From Acidobacteriaceae bacterium (GTDB taxonomy: Bacteria; Acidobacteriota; Terriglobia; Terriglobales; Acidobacteriaceae), in NCBI GenBank assembly GCA_003139095.1, contig PLHW01000046.1, positions 142,209 to 196,941 of the forward strand: a stretch of 54,733 bases of DNA. The letters are read 5' to 3'. The position numbers and the translations under genes are program-made. Positions 8,476 to 16,812 of the stretch are shown one piece after another. How positions within the stretch are numbered: position 1 is the stretch's first letter; every line of letters starts with the position of its first letter. The notes under the pieces are model-generated. The model had not been told where the DNA came from. It did no database searches and saw only the letters and a list, made by a program, of their open reading frames with translations.

Positions 8476-9759
8476 TCAGTGTCTGGCAATGCGGGCGGCG
8501 AGTTCGGCGCGCGGAACACTTACTTGCTCGCCGCTCGCCAAATGCTTTAGCGCGAAGGCATCGGCTTTGACTTCGTTTTCGCCGACGATGAGGATGTAGC
8601 GGGATTTTAGTTTGTCGGCTGCTTCGAAAGATTTTTTGAGGCGGAAGGATTCGTCGCCGAGTTCGACGACAAGATCTTTATTGCTGCGGCGGAGTTCGCG
8701 GGCGAGGCGGGCGGCTTCGCGATTCATGCCGGGGCCGAGCGGGGCGATGTAGACGTCGGGGGTGCGGAGGACGGAGTCGGCGGTGGCGGCGAGCGAGAGA
8801 ACGAGGCGATCTTCGCCAATTGCAAAACCGATGCCGGGCGCGGCGGGGCCGCCGAGGGCTTCGGAGAGGCCGTCGTAGCGACCGCCGCCGAGAATCGCAT
8901 TTTGCGCGCCGAGCGCGCCGTGGGTAAATTCGAAGGCGGTGCGCGTGTAATAGTCGAGGCCGCGGACGAGGCGGCCGTTGAGCGTGAACGGGACGCCGAC
9001 GGCAGTCAGGATTTCTTTGACCTGTTCGAAGTGGGTGCGGCAACCTTCGTCGAGAAATTGGGAGATGCGCGGAAGCGTTTCAATGACGGACTGGTCTTCG
9101 GGGACCTTGCAGTCGAAGACGCGCAGCGGGTTGGTGACGGCGCGGCGCTGGCAGTCGGCGCACATTTTGGCGACAACGGGTTCGAGGGCGGCGCGAAGAG
9201 CCTCGTTGAAGCGGGCGCGGTCGGCGGGGCAGCCGACGGAGTTGAGTTCGAGCGTCCAGCCGGTAATGCCAACGCGGTCAAGGAGCGTGGCCAGGAGTTC
9301 GAGGATTTCGGCGTCGCGGGCGGGGGATTCGCTGCCGGAGGCGGCAGGGCCGATGACTTCGGCGCCGATTTGGTAGAACTGGCGGTAGCGGCCTTTTTGC
9401 GGACGCTCGCGGCGGAATTGGGGGCCGATGTAGAAGAGCTTGTTGAGGCCGCGATCCCAGAGTTTGTGCTCGATGTAGGCGCGGACGACGCCGGCCGTGT
9501 TTTCGGGGCGGAGAGTGAGGGATTGACCGCGGTCGCTTTCGGCGCGGCCGCGATCTTCCCAAGTGAACATTTCCTTGGCGACGATGTCGGTCTCTTCGCC
9601 TACACCGCGGGCGAAGAGTTCTGTGCTCTCGAAGATGGGCGTGCGGATTTCGTGGAAGTTATAGGCGCGGAAGACGTCGCGGACAGTGGCTTCGACGAAG
9701 TTCCAGAGAGCGGTGTCGGGCGGGAGAAGGTCGCGGGTGCCTCGGGGAGATTTGATCAT
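8476..9759 (-). CDS. hisS: Histidine-tRNA ligase
   Basis: A 427-residue class II synthetase that charges tRNA-His. Visible signatures are the N-terminal PRGTRDLLPPD, motif 2 region LRPENTAGVVRAYIEHKLW, the two histidine-specific motifs RGLDYYTRTAFEF and GGGRYDGLSEALGG, and a C-terminal anticodon-binding domain (from about 330) ending in VPRAELAARIARH. Length is typical. The ATG at 9759 is preceded by no normal ribosome site: a heptamer array ends only four bases upstream, so translation initiation may be unusual or the array may have replaced the original leader. Confidence 0.97.
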   Translation of the reverse strand: MIKSPRGTRDLLPPDTALWNFVEATVRDVFRAYNFHEIRTPIFESTELFARGVGEETDIVAKEMFTWEDRGRAESDRGQSLTLRPENTAGVVRAYIEHKLWDRGLNKLFYIGPQFRRERPQKGRYRQFYQIGAEVIGPAASGSESPARDAEILELLATLLDRVGITGWTLELNSVGCPADRARFNEALRAALEPVVAKMCADCQRRAVTNPLRVFDCKVPEDQSVIETLPRISQFLDEGCRTHFEQVKEILTAVGVPFTLNGRLVRGLDYYTRTAFEFTHGALGAQNAILGGGRYDGLSEALGGPAAPGIGFAIGEDRLVLSLAATADSVLRTPDVYIAPLGPGMNREAARLARELRRSNKDLVVELGDESFRLKKSFEAADKLKSRYILIVGENEVKADAFALKHLASGEQVSVPRAELAARIARH

Positions 9760-9763
9760 TTTT

Positions 9764-9791
9764 TAGCTACGAGCTATGAGCCGCGAGCTTG
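9764..9791. repeat. Heptamer array directly upstream of hisS
   Basis: Four 7-nt units: tagctac, gagctat, gagccgc, gagcttg. Read on the minus strand they are the same ctcg/gctcg type as the array at the mutL end. The array ends four bases before the hisS start codon. Confidence 0.65.
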
Positions 9792-9831
9792 AACCCTAAG
9801 CGGGACGCCAATTGCCTGCCCAACGAACTAC

Positions 9832-9857
9832 GGATTTCTCGCTTTGCTCGGAATGAC
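9832..9857 (-). repeat. REP-like repeat copy
   Basis: A single copy, in reverse orientation, of the GTCATTCCGA... family found in three copies at 423-575. It lies between hisS and the carbonic anhydrase-like gene. Confidence 0.65.
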
Positions 9858-9911
9858 AATTGTAAACGGTTGAAAGCTCGCCGTTGGCCGCGCGTCTTTG
9901 GCCGCGCGTCG

Positions 9912-10433
9912 CTAGCCGCCTTTTCTCTCCTGTAAGTATTGCTTTTTGTAGCCGAGGTAGTTTTCGCAGTAGCGGAGGATCATGTCTTCGTCGGCTTTTT
10001 CCAGCTTGCGGCGGAATTTTCCGGGCGACCCCAGCCACAACGAATTCGGCTCGACTACCGTCTTTTCGGGGATCAGCGTGCCAGCAGCAATGATGGAGCC
10101 AGAGCCGATGACGGCGCCGTTGAGAATGATGGAGCCCATACCAATCAGGCAGCGGGACTCGATCTTACATCCGTGCAGGATGACGTTGTGGCCGACGGTA
10201 ACGTAGTCGCCAACATAGACGCCGTACTGTTCTTTCATGCCGTGCAGCGTGGAACCATCCTGAATATTCGAGTAGTGGCCGACGCGGATTTCGTGAACGT
10301 CGCCGCGGAGGACGGCGTTCATCCAGACGCTGGAGTGTTCGCCGCAGATTACGTCGCCGATGAGCTGGGCGGATTCGTCGATGTAGGCAGTGTCGGGAAC
10401 TTGCGGGGAGATGCCTTTGTGAGAACGGAGCAT
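9912..10433 (-). CDS. Gamma carbonic anhydrase-like hexapeptide-repeat protein
   Basis: A 173-residue left-handed beta-helix protein. The hexapeptide rungs are visible from about residue 20 (LIGDVICGEHSSVWMNAVLR) to 125, and the metal-site histidines of the gamma-carbonic-anhydrase family are present in DGSTLHG and VGHNVILHGC. The C-terminal helix (DEDMILRYCENYLGYKKQYL) is as in YrdA/PaaY/CaiE-like proteins. Members are trimeric; some have carbonic anhydrase or thioesterase activity, others none detected, so the reaction is not settled. Start ATG 10433. Length normal. Confidence 0.88.
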   Translation of the reverse strand: MLRSHKGISPQVPDTAYIDESAQLIGDVICGEHSSVWMNAVLRGDVHEIRVGHYSNIQDGSTLHGMKEQYGVYVGDYVTVGHNVILHGCKIESRCLIGMGSIILNGAVIGSGSIIAAGTLIPEKTVVEPNSLWLGSPGKFRRKLEKADEDMILRYCENYLGYKKQYLQERKGG

Positions 10434-10462
10434 GGGAGCAAAATAACATGAAAGCGAGGTTG

Positions 10463-10504
10463 GAGGTGTGAGGTCAGAGGTCAGATTGCAGAGGTTAAGA
10501 GTTA
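10463..10504. repeat. Heptamer array (gaggtca type)
   Basis: Six 7-nt units: gaggtgt, gaggtca, gaggtca, gattgca, gaggtta, agagtta. The order ending gattgca then ga(a/g)gt(a/t)a is shared with the arrays at 13223-13257 and 16645-16686. Confidence 0.75.
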
Positions 10505-10607
10505 GGGTGCAACTCGGGGATGAGAGGGGGAGTCAAAACGTTCGAGGACTGGAGTTACGTACGGGAAATCTTTGGCGCTATACTTGGTTTCACTGGAGGG
10601 AACAGCT

Positions 10608-11354
10608 ATGAGGTACGCATTCTTCTTATTGCTTTTAGGGGCATTGTTAACGGGGATGTCGAGCGCGCAGAATCCGGCGGCGACTGCGCCGACGCCGGCA
10701 GCCGCGGCCGCGCAGGCGCCGATGGCGATGACATTTACGCCGGGGACCTTGCTGCGCGTGTCGCTGGATAAGACCGTGGACGCGAAGAAGGCGCAGGTGG
10801 GAGATCAGATAGTGGCGAAGACGATGGACGACTTGAAGTCGGTACCGCCGGGCCTCGCGACCAAGGGCTGCCAGATCGTTGGGCATGTGGTTGAGGTGAC
10901 GCAGCACCAGGGCGATGCGCCTTCGACAATGCGGATTGTGTTCGACAAGATGGTGTTGAAGAATGGGACGTCGATGCCGCTGCCGGCGTTCATCCAGGCG
11001 GTTGGCTACGCCGATCAATTCAATCCTGCGACCAATATTGAGGCCATTAACCGGATGGGTGGCACGTCCGCGGGTGCGGGACAGCCACAGCCAGCAGGCA
11101 TCGGAAGCGCTTCCACAGTACCCAGCGACATCGGTGCAGGTGGAGGCAATCCTGCCATGTATGGCGGAGGACGGATGCCAGTGCCAGGGGCGACGTCGAA
11201 TCCGGATGCGAAGCTGCCTATGAACGCGGTGGGACCGATTGGAATGTCGGGAGTCGAACTTAAACAGGGGACGTCGCAGGATTCCATTATCAGCGCGAAG
11301 AAGAAGAACGTGAAACTCGAGGGCGGAATGCAGATGATTTTGAAGACGAATTAG
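10608..11354 (+). CDS. Exported protein of unknown function
   Basis: A 248-residue protein with a signal peptide (MRYAFFLLLLGALLTGMSSAQN), so periplasmic or outer-membrane associated. The body has one recognisable block, FTPGTLLRVSLDKTVDAKKA followed by VGDQIVAKTMDD and GCQIVGHVVEVTQ. This resembles small beta-rich exported proteins of Acidobacteriota whose role is unknown. The second half is Gly/Pro/Ala-rich. Start ATG 10608 is preceded by GGAGGG eight bases upstream; a TATACT box at about 10579 could be the -10 element. No function is proposed. Confidence 0.75.
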   Translation: MRYAFFLLLLGALLTGMSSAQNPAATAPTPAAAAAQAPMAMTFTPGTLLRVSLDKTVDAKKAQVGDQIVAKTMDDLKSVPPGLATKGCQIVGHVVEVTQHQGDAPSTMRIVFDKMVLKNGTSMPLPAFIQAVGYADQFNPATNIEAINRMGGTSAGAGQPQPAGIGSASTVPSDIGAGGGNPAMYGGGRMPVPGATSNPDAKLPMNAVGPIGMSGVELKQGTSQDSIISAKKKNVKLEGGMQMILKTN

Positions 11355-11427
11355 CATTCAAGTAAGCTCGCCGTCCATCAACGGGCCTCCACCGCCGGTA
11401 TACAATTCCCGGCTGGAGGCCCGAATT

Positions 11428-13236
11428 ATGAAACTCCGAATTGTCCTGCTGCTCGCCCTGACGGCAGGGTTGCTGATCTCTTCGTTGGCGGCGCAGAGAG
11501 CGCCGTCCGTCTCCGCGCAAGGCTCGGCAGTACAAGGCTCGCCGTCGACGCAGGCCGGCTCGCCGGAACTGGCAAGATTTTTTGCGGACTACTTTGAGGA
11601 GCGGCTGCGCGACTCGCCCGAGTTTGCGACCAACATTGGCCGGCATGAGTATGACGATCGCTGGACGGATTTCTCCAAAGAAGGAGTGGGGCGGCGGCGG
11701 GCGCATCTGGAGCGGGTTTTGGCTACGGACGAGAAATTTTATGCGGGTCGCACTTCCCTTTCCGAGCAGGATCAGCTGAGCGTGGAGTTGCTGCGCTACG
11801 ACTTGCGCACGCAGCTTGATGCGTTTGACCTGGACACGTATCTGCTGCGCGTGGGGCAGATGTTTGGGTTCCACAACAACGTGTACACGGTGATCGACCG
11901 CATGCCCGTGTTTACGGTGAAGGATTGCGAGAACATCGTTGCGCGCATTCGGGCGGTGCCGTCGTATGTGGACGAGAACCTGGGGATTCTGGACGAGGCG
12001 ATTGGGCGCGGCTGGACGCAGCCGAAGATTGTTTCGGACCTGGTGATCGGACAGTTGAAGGTGCAGGCGGAGCAGGACGCGACGACGACTCCGCTGCTCG
12101 TTTTTTTGAAGAAGATGCCGGGGAGTATTCCGGAGACGGAGCGCGAGCGCTTGCGGAAAGAGGCGATGGCGGCGTACGAGAACGATTTTCGTCCGGCGTG
12201 GCGAAAGGCGCTCGACTACATGCAAACGAAGTATGCGCCGCACGTGCGGGCGGGGATTGGGATTTCGACGATGCCGGGCGGGGCGGAGGCGTACCGGGTG
12301 CTGATCCGCCGGCTGACGACGACGGATGCGACGCCGGAGGAGATCCACAAGATTGGGCTCGCAGAGGTGGACCGGATTGAGGCGGAGATGCTGGCGATTG
12401 CGCGGCAGACGGGCTTTCAGGGGTCGGTCAGCGAGTTGCAGGTGAAGCTGGAGAACGATCCGGCGCAGAGGTTTCACTCGAAGGACGAGATGCTGGCGTA
12501 TTGCCGGAATGCGGCGATGATCATTGAGCCTGAACTGCCAAACCAGTTCAAGCATATTCCGATGCTGCTGTTTGGGGTTCGGGCGATTCCGGAAGACCGG
12601 GAGCAGGCAACGGCGTCGAACGCGCAGCCGCCGTCGCCGGATGGCAGCACGCCGGGATGGTTCAACCTGCGGGCGTATCAGCCGGAGAAGCAGGTGAAGT
12701 ACGACAAGGAGGCGCTGGTGCTGCATGAGGCGATTCCGGGACATATTTTTCAGGGATCGCTGGCGCACTCGCAGAAGGGCTTGCCGGAGTTTCGGAAATT
12801 TTATTGGAACAGCGCGTATGGCGAAGGATGGGCGCTTTATGCGGAGTCGCTGGGATCGCAGCTGGGATTGTATGTAGACCCGTACAACAAATTTGGACAA
12901 CTGGCGAGCGAGCGGTTCCGGGCGGCGCGGCTGGTGATCGATACGGGCGTGCACGCGATGGGCTGGACGCGCGAGCAGGCGCAGGATTATTTGCGGGCGC
13001 ACGCTCCGACCCAGGCGATTGAGGAAGTGGACCGATATATTTCGTGGCCGTCGCAGGCGCTGTCCTACAAGATGGGGCAGTTGAAGATTGTGGAGATGAG
13101 GAAGCAGGCGGAGGCGAAGCTGGGGGCGAAGTTCGATGTGAGGGACTTTCACGATGCGGTGCTGAGGGATGGAGCGCTGCCGCTGGAATTGCTGGAGGAG
13201 GAAGTGGGGCGGTACATTGCGGGAGGTCAGAGGTAA
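11428..13236 (+). CDS. Exported DUF885 family protein, putative metallopeptidase
   Basis: A 602-residue protein with a signal peptide ending about residue 23 (LLISSLAAQ). DUF885 members are predicted zinc peptidases; the signature HEAIPGHIFQG is present near residue 430, followed by FYWNSAYGEGWALYAE carrying the likely third ligand, and the C-terminal SWPSQALSYKMGQLKI block is also typical. Substrate is unknown; cleavage of peptides in the periplasm is the usual proposal. GGAGG lies 13 to 9 bases before ATG 11428 and TACAAT is at about 11401. The stop codon (13234-13236) falls inside a heptamer array, so the last residues are repeat-encoded. Confidence 0.92.
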   Translation: MKLRIVLLLALTAGLLISSLAAQRAPSVSAQGSAVQGSPSTQAGSPELARFFADYFEERLRDSPEFATNIGRHEYDDRWTDFSKEGVGRRRAHLERVLATDEKFYAGRTSLSEQDQLSVELLRYDLRTQLDAFDLDTYLLRVGQMFGFHNNVYTVIDRMPVFTVKDCENIVARIRAVPSYVDENLGILDEAIGRGWTQPKIVSDLVIGQLKVQAEQDATTTPLLVFLKKMPGSIPETERERLRKEAMAAYENDFRPAWRKALDYMQTKYAPHVRAGIGISTMPGGAEAYRVLIRRLTTTDATPEEIHKIGLAEVDRIEAEMLAIARQTGFQGSVSELQVKLENDPAQRFHSKDEMLAYCRNAAMIIEPELPNQFKHIPMLLFGVRAIPEDREQATASNAQPPSPDGSTPGWFNLRAYQPEKQVKYDKEALVLHEAIPGHIFQGSLAHSQKGLPEFRKFYWNSAYGEGWALYAESLGSQLGLYVDPYNKFGQLASERFRAARLVIDTGVHAMGWTREQAQDYLRAHAPTQAIEEVDRYISWPSQALSYKMGQLKIVEMRKQAEAKLGAKFDVRDFHDAVLRDGALPLELLEEEVGRYIAGGQR

Positions 13237-13257
13237 GAGGTAGGATTGCAGAAGTAA
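13223..13257. repeat. Heptamer array overlapping the DUF885 stop codon
   Basis: Five 7-nt units: gaggtca, gaggtaa, gaggtag, gattgca, gaagtaa. The second unit supplies the TAA stop of the DUF885 gene. The 7-nt phase continues to the inverted arm at 13271-13292, where units read ttagaac, ctctaac, aagaccc. Confidence 0.75.
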
Positions 13258-13270
13258 AACGTTTCAAGCT

Positions 13271-13684
13271 CTTAGAACCTCTAACAAGACCCTCATCTTC
13301 TCCAACTTTCCTTATAAGTATTGTAGTTTCAAGGAGTCCACATGGCAAAGCCCCCGATTGGAACAATTCAAAAACGAGACAACTACATATGCCAGTATTG
13401 CGGAAAGGACGGACTTGAATCGCTGGTCAATTGGCATGACAGCACGGTCGATCACTTTAGGCCCCGAAAGTATGGCGGCACAGATGATTCGGAAAACTTA
13501 GTGACGAGTTGCGGTCACTGCAATTCCATCAAGGGTGATCTGCTATTCGGATCACTAGAGGAGTGCAAGGTATACATCCTCAAACGACGTGCCGAACTCC
13601 AGATAACCTTTGAAGCAGTCAAGAAAGCCGTACGCGGGTGATCCGCCATTTTCCAGCCTCAAGGGTTTTGTTAGAGCCTCTTAT
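13271..13684. repeat. Inverted arms flanking the HNH gene
   Basis: The left arm (13271-13292) read on the minus strand and the right arm (13663-13684) read on the plus strand match at 17 of 22 positions, with the core GGGTyTTGTTAGAG shared. The arms lie 49 bases before the HNH start and 21 bases after its stop. This is an imperfect inverted repeat and could mark the ends of a small inserted unit. Confidence 0.5.
13342..13641 (+). CDS. Small HNH endonuclease
   Basis: A 99-residue protein that is essentially one HNH nuclease domain. The CQYCG zinc knuckle lies at residues 17-21, the first catalytic histidine region is VDHFRPRKYGG (D37, H38), and the second half is NLVTSCGHCNSIKGD (N52, C57, C60, N61). 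So the four zinc cysteines and the H-N-H residues are present. HNH enzymes of this size cut DNA, often as parts of mobile elements or defence systems. An AAGGAG box five bases upstream supports ATG 13342. The gene is visibly less GC-rich than its neighbours and lies between imperfect inverted arms, suggesting acquisition. Confidence 0.9.
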   Translation: MAKPPIGTIQKRDNYICQYCGKDGLESLVNWHDSTVDHFRPRKYGGTDDSENLVTSCGHCNSIKGDLLFGSLEECKVYILKRRAELQITFEAVKKAVRG

Positions 13685-13745
13685 GTCCGACTGTGATGGA
13701 AAAATCGAATTGGGACGCTTAGATCATGTGTTCTAATCTTAGCGA

Positions 13746-14624
13746 ATGACGGAACAGGAGCTACTGGACGCGCGGGCGGTGAAGTGGCGGCTGGACGGGC
13801 AACCGGTGCGCACGCTGGAAGACGCGCGGGCGTTTATCGAGTCGGTGGGATTTTGTCTGATGTATCCAACGCGACCGAGCGTGCTGGCGCCGACGTTTAT
13901 CGGGGCGTGGGTGGGCGAAGACGACCGGCTGCCGATGCAGCAACATGCGTATTCCGACTTGCGGGCGAAAGAAGCGAACGAGTTGATGGTGCGGGTGCTG
14001 CGGGCGAAGGCGGCGTACGAAGCTCCGCTGATCGACGAGAATAATCCGTTCCTGGTGTCGCCGGCGGCGTTTCCGTTTTTTTATGCGCTGGTGGGGGAGC
14101 GGAACCCGAAGGTCGCGCCCAAGGCGGGGCCGCGCTCGGCGTACTCGCCGCTGGCCTGCGATGCGTTTCAAATCATCCGGCGGATGGGACCGATCTCAAA
14201 AAGAAAACTGCTGGAATTGCTGGGCGGGGGACTCTCGACAGCGGGTTCGGACCGAGCGCTTGCGGAATTGTTTGCCAAGCTGCGAATTACGCGGGTGGAT
14301 TACACGGAGGAAGAAGGTTCGGTGTGGGACGAGTTGACGCGATGGGCGCCTGACAAGGTGTGGGAGGGCGTGAGCGCGTCGATGGGGCAGGCGCTCTCGG
14401 CGCTGCTGTCGAAATACATGGATTGCGTGGTGGCGGCGGAACAGGAAGAGGTGGAGAATTTCTTTTCCGTATTTGTTCCGCGGTCGAAGGCGCGGGAGGG
14501 GATTAAGGCGCTGCTGGCGGCGCGCGAGCTGGGCTATGTACACATGGGGAGCAGGACGCTGCTGCAAGTGGCGCCGCGACGGGAGCCGTTTGTGTTGCGG
14601 CCACGGGTGGAGCGGGTGCGGTAG
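13746..14624 (+). CDS. Winged-helix DNA-binding protein, AlkZ/YcaQ-related (tentative)
   Basis: A 292-residue cytoplasmic protein. It begins TEQELLDARAVKWRLDGQ, has FCLMYPTRPSVLAPTFIGAW around residue 37, and a likely winged-helix segment about 140-190 (DAFQIIRRMGPISKRKLLELL followed by LAELFAKLRITRV). That arrangement resembles proteins labelled AlkZ-related or winged-helix DNA-binding in Acidobacteriota. I do not see the catalytic QxQ motif that defines true AlkZ glycosylases, so activity on DNA is only a possibility. ATG 13746 has no ribosome site; a TAATCT box ends seven bases upstream, consistent with a leaderless transcript. Confidence 0.6.
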   Translation: MTEQELLDARAVKWRLDGQPVRTLEDARAFIESVGFCLMYPTRPSVLAPTFIGAWVGEDDRLPMQQHAYSDLRAKEANELMVRVLRAKAAYEAPLIDENNPFLVSPAAFPFFYALVGERNPKVAPKAGPRSAYSPLACDAFQIIRRMGPISKRKLLELLGGGLSTAGSDRALAELFAKLRITRVDYTEEEGSVWDELTRWAPDKVWEGVSASMGQALSALLSKYMDCVVAAEQEEVENFFSVFVPRSKAREGIKALLAARELGYVHMGSRTLLQVAPRREPFVLRPRVERVR

Positions 14625-14632
14625 GCGAGAGC

Positions 14633-14658
14633 GGATTCCTCCCTGCGGTCGGAATGAC
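14633..14658 (-). repeat. REP-like repeat copy
   Basis: A reverse-oriented copy (GGATTCCTC...CGGAATGAC) of the family seen at 423-575, placed between the stop of the winged-helix gene and the cmk promoter. Confidence 0.65.
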
Positions 14659-14720
14659 AAGGCAATAGGGCCGAAATTACAAGGCATATGCAGCAGATGG
14701 TTTTCCGCGCGGGCAGCATG

Positions 14721-14726
14721 TAGAAT
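14721..14726 (+). promoter_or_regulatory. Probable -10 box of cmk
   Basis: TAGAAT ends 13 bases before the cmk ATG, so transcription would begin only a few bases before the start codon. The same TAGAAT box precedes mqnA, mqnC and tkt. No good -35 box is visible. Confidence 0.45.
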
Positions 14727-14739
14727 CGGCCTTCGCGTC

Positions 14740-15429
14740 ATGGTCGATTTCAACTCAAAAAAACTTATTATTGCGATAGACGGGCCGGCGGGCGCGGGCA
14801 AGAGTACCGTGGCGGCGCGGGTGGCGCGGAAGCTCGGGTATGTAAACCTGGACAGCGGCGCGATGTACAGGGCTTTGGCGCTGAAGGCGATTGAGGGCGA
14901 CGCCGCATTTGAGGACGAGGACGCGCTGGTGAAGATGGCGCACGGGTCGCGCATCCGGCTGGAGCCGACGGTGAGCGGCAACCGCGTACTGCTTGATGGG
15001 CGCGACGTTTCGGGGCGCATCCGCGAGCGCGATGTGACGGAGGCGGCGTCAAAGGTATCGGTGCATCCGGCGGTGCGCGCGTGGATGGTGGCCCGGCAGC
15101 GTGAGATGGGATTGGGCGGCGGCGTAGTGATGGAAGGCCGCGATATTGGGACGAAGGTTTTTCCGGACGCCGATCTGAAGATTTTTCTGGATGCCGATCC
15201 GGTGATCCGCGAGCAGAGGCGGCTGGATCAGCAGCGAATTAAGGGCGCGCCGGCGGAATCGATGGCGGCGGAGTTGCGGGAGCGCGATCTGCGGGACCGA
15301 ACGCGCGCGGCGTCACCGCTGGTGGCGGCGGAGGATGCGATGCTGCTGGATTCCACGCACTTGAGCGAGGACGCAGTGGTGGAGCAGATCGAACGGCTGG
15401 CGCGGGAAAAACTGGCGGCTAAGGGATAG
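14740..15429 (+). CDS. cmk: Cytidylate kinase
   Basis: A 229-residue P-loop kinase that phosphorylates CMP and dCMP. The P-loop GPAGAGKST lies at residues 15-23, followed by LDSGAMYRALAL; the CMP-binding part shows VMEGRDIGTKVFPDADLKIFL, and the lid region has RDLRDRTRAASPL. Length matches the family. I placed the start at ATG 14740 because homology begins there; the longer open frame from 14473 overlaps the previous gene and encodes unrelated residues. The start lacks a ribosome site and lies just after a TAGAAT box, so the mRNA may be nearly leaderless. Confidence 0.96.
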   Translation: MVDFNSKKLIIAIDGPAGAGKSTVAARVARKLGYVNLDSGAMYRALALKAIEGDAAFEDEDALVKMAHGSRIRLEPTVSGNRVLLDGRDVSGRIRERDVTEAASKVSVHPAVRAWMVARQREMGLGGGVVMEGRDIGTKVFPDADLKIFLDADPVIREQRRLDQQRIKGAPAESMAAELRERDLRDRTRAASPLVAAEDAMLLDSTHLSEDAVVEQIERLAREKLAAKG

Positions 15430-15539
15430 GCTTCTCTTGGCGCAGACTGAAAGCGCTGCGCGATCATCCGCGCGTTTTGCCTCGGAAATAAAATTCAGCG
15501 CTCCCTGAAATCATCCAGCCTGCTACACTCTCTCGATCT

Positions 15540-16634
15540 ATGAGAACCCTGAAGGTGTTGCTTGAGTCCTACGTCTTCACAGCCGTGGTCTTTTTAGTCG
15601 CCGGCGTGAGCTTCGCGCAAACGCCATCTCCGTCAGCCGCGCCTCCTGCTGCCGCGACCGAACTGCGCACGCCGGAAGAAAAGCATCTGCGCAATGTGCG
15701 GCAGTTGACGTTTGGAGGGTCGAATGCGGAGGCGTACTTTTCGGCGGACGGCAAGAAACTTATTTTTCAGTCGACGCGCAACGGCCTGGGATGCGACCAG
15801 ATCTTCACAATGAACTTGGATGGAAGCGACCAGAAGATGGTCTCGACCGGCAAGGGACGGACAACGTGCAGCTATATTTTTCCATCGAATGACAAGATTC
15901 TTTATTCGTCGACGCACTTGGGTGATGCGGCATGCCCGCCGAGGCCGGATTACTCGAAGGGGTACGTTTGGGCGGTCTATCCGTCGTATGACATTTTTAC
16001 GGCGAAGATGGACGGCTCGGATCTGAAGCAACTCACGACCACGCCCGGATATGACGCGGAGGCAACGATCTCCGAGGATGGAAAGAAGATTGTCTTCACT
16101 TCCCTGCGCAATGGCGATCTCGACATTTATTCGATGGATGCGGATGGGAGCCATGTGGAGCAACTGACGCACGAATTGGGCTACGATGGCGGCCCGTTTT
16201 ATTCGAAAGACCGGCAATGGATTGTGTATCGCGCGTATCATCCGAAGACCGACGCCGAGATTGCCGAGTACAAAGAGCTGCTGAAGCAGAACCTGATTCG
16301 CCCGACGACGCTGGAGATTTGGCTGATGAAGGCCGATGGTAGCGGCAAACGGCAGTTGACGAACCTGAATGCGGCGAGTTTTGCGCCGTCGTTTTTTCCG
16401 GATGGGAAGCGGAGTATTTTTGCGACCAACGTGGGCTCGACGGGTGGGATGGGGAATTTTGAGTTGTACACGATCCGCGTAGACGGAACGGGGCTGGAGC
16501 GAATTACGTTCAGCGATGGATTTGACGGGTTCCCCATGTTCAGTCCGGACGGAAAGCAGTTGGTGTGGATTTCGCATCGCAACGGGAAAGAGACACACGA
16601 GACGAATGTGTTTATTGCGGACTGGGTGGAGTGA
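15540..16634 (+). CDS. Exported TolB-like beta-propeller (PD40) protein
   Basis: A 364-residue protein with a signal sequence ending near residue 28 (LVAGVSFAQ), so periplasmic. It then carries about five to six PD40/WD40-like propeller blades, seen as AEAYFSADGKKLIFQSTR, AEATISEDGKKIVFTSLR, YDGGPFYSKDRQWIVYRAY, FAPSFFPDGKRSIFATN and FDGFPMFSPDGKQLVWISHR. TolB uses such blades to bind Pal, but this protein lacks the TolB N-terminal domain and stands away from tol genes, so it is only propeller-related. A TACACT box ends 12 bases before ATG 15540, with no ribosome site. Confidence 0.88.
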   Translation: MRTLKVLLESYVFTAVVFLVAGVSFAQTPSPSAAPPAAATELRTPEEKHLRNVRQLTFGGSNAEAYFSADGKKLIFQSTRNGLGCDQIFTMNLDGSDQKMVSTGKGRTTCSYIFPSNDKILYSSTHLGDAACPPRPDYSKGYVWAVYPSYDIFTAKMDGSDLKQLTTTPGYDAEATISEDGKKIVFTSLRNGDLDIYSMDADGSHVEQLTHELGYDGGPFYSKDRQWIVYRAYHPKTDAEIAEYKELLKQNLIRPTTLEIWLMKADGSGKRQLTNLNAASFAPSFFPDGKRSIFATNVGSTGGMGNFELYTIRVDGTGLERITFSDGFDGFPMFSPDGKQLVWISHRNGKETHETNVFIADWVE

Positions 16635-16644
16635 GGGAGGGCAG

Positions 16645-16686
16645 GAAGTCGGAAGTCAGAAGTGAGAAGTGAGAATGCAGAAGTAA
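16645..16686. repeat. Heptamer array after the TolB-like gene
   Basis: Six 7-nt units: gaagtcg, gaagtca, gaagtga, gaagtga, gaatgca, gaagtaa, beginning 10 bases after the stop. The closing pair ga(a/t)tgca then gaagtaa is the same as at 13223-13257. Confidence 0.75.
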
Positions 16687-16812
16687 AAACCTATCCTTCC
16701 CTATTTTTCCAGTCTAAGAGCACAGTGTTTTGCTTAAAAACTTCTTCCACACATTGACTCCGATCGGCTGCGTGAAGTTTACGCACCCATAAGATTCGCC
16801 TGATCGGTGAAG

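Noticed and set aside
11290-13152. A 620-codon open frame on the minus strand
   Set aside because: It is antisense to the DUF885 gene, is very rich in Arg, Leu and His, and has no family signature; it is a high-GC shadow.
10463-16686. Heptamer arrays considered as CRISPR
   Set aside because: Units are only 7 bases, directly abutting without spacers, and no cas gene is present.
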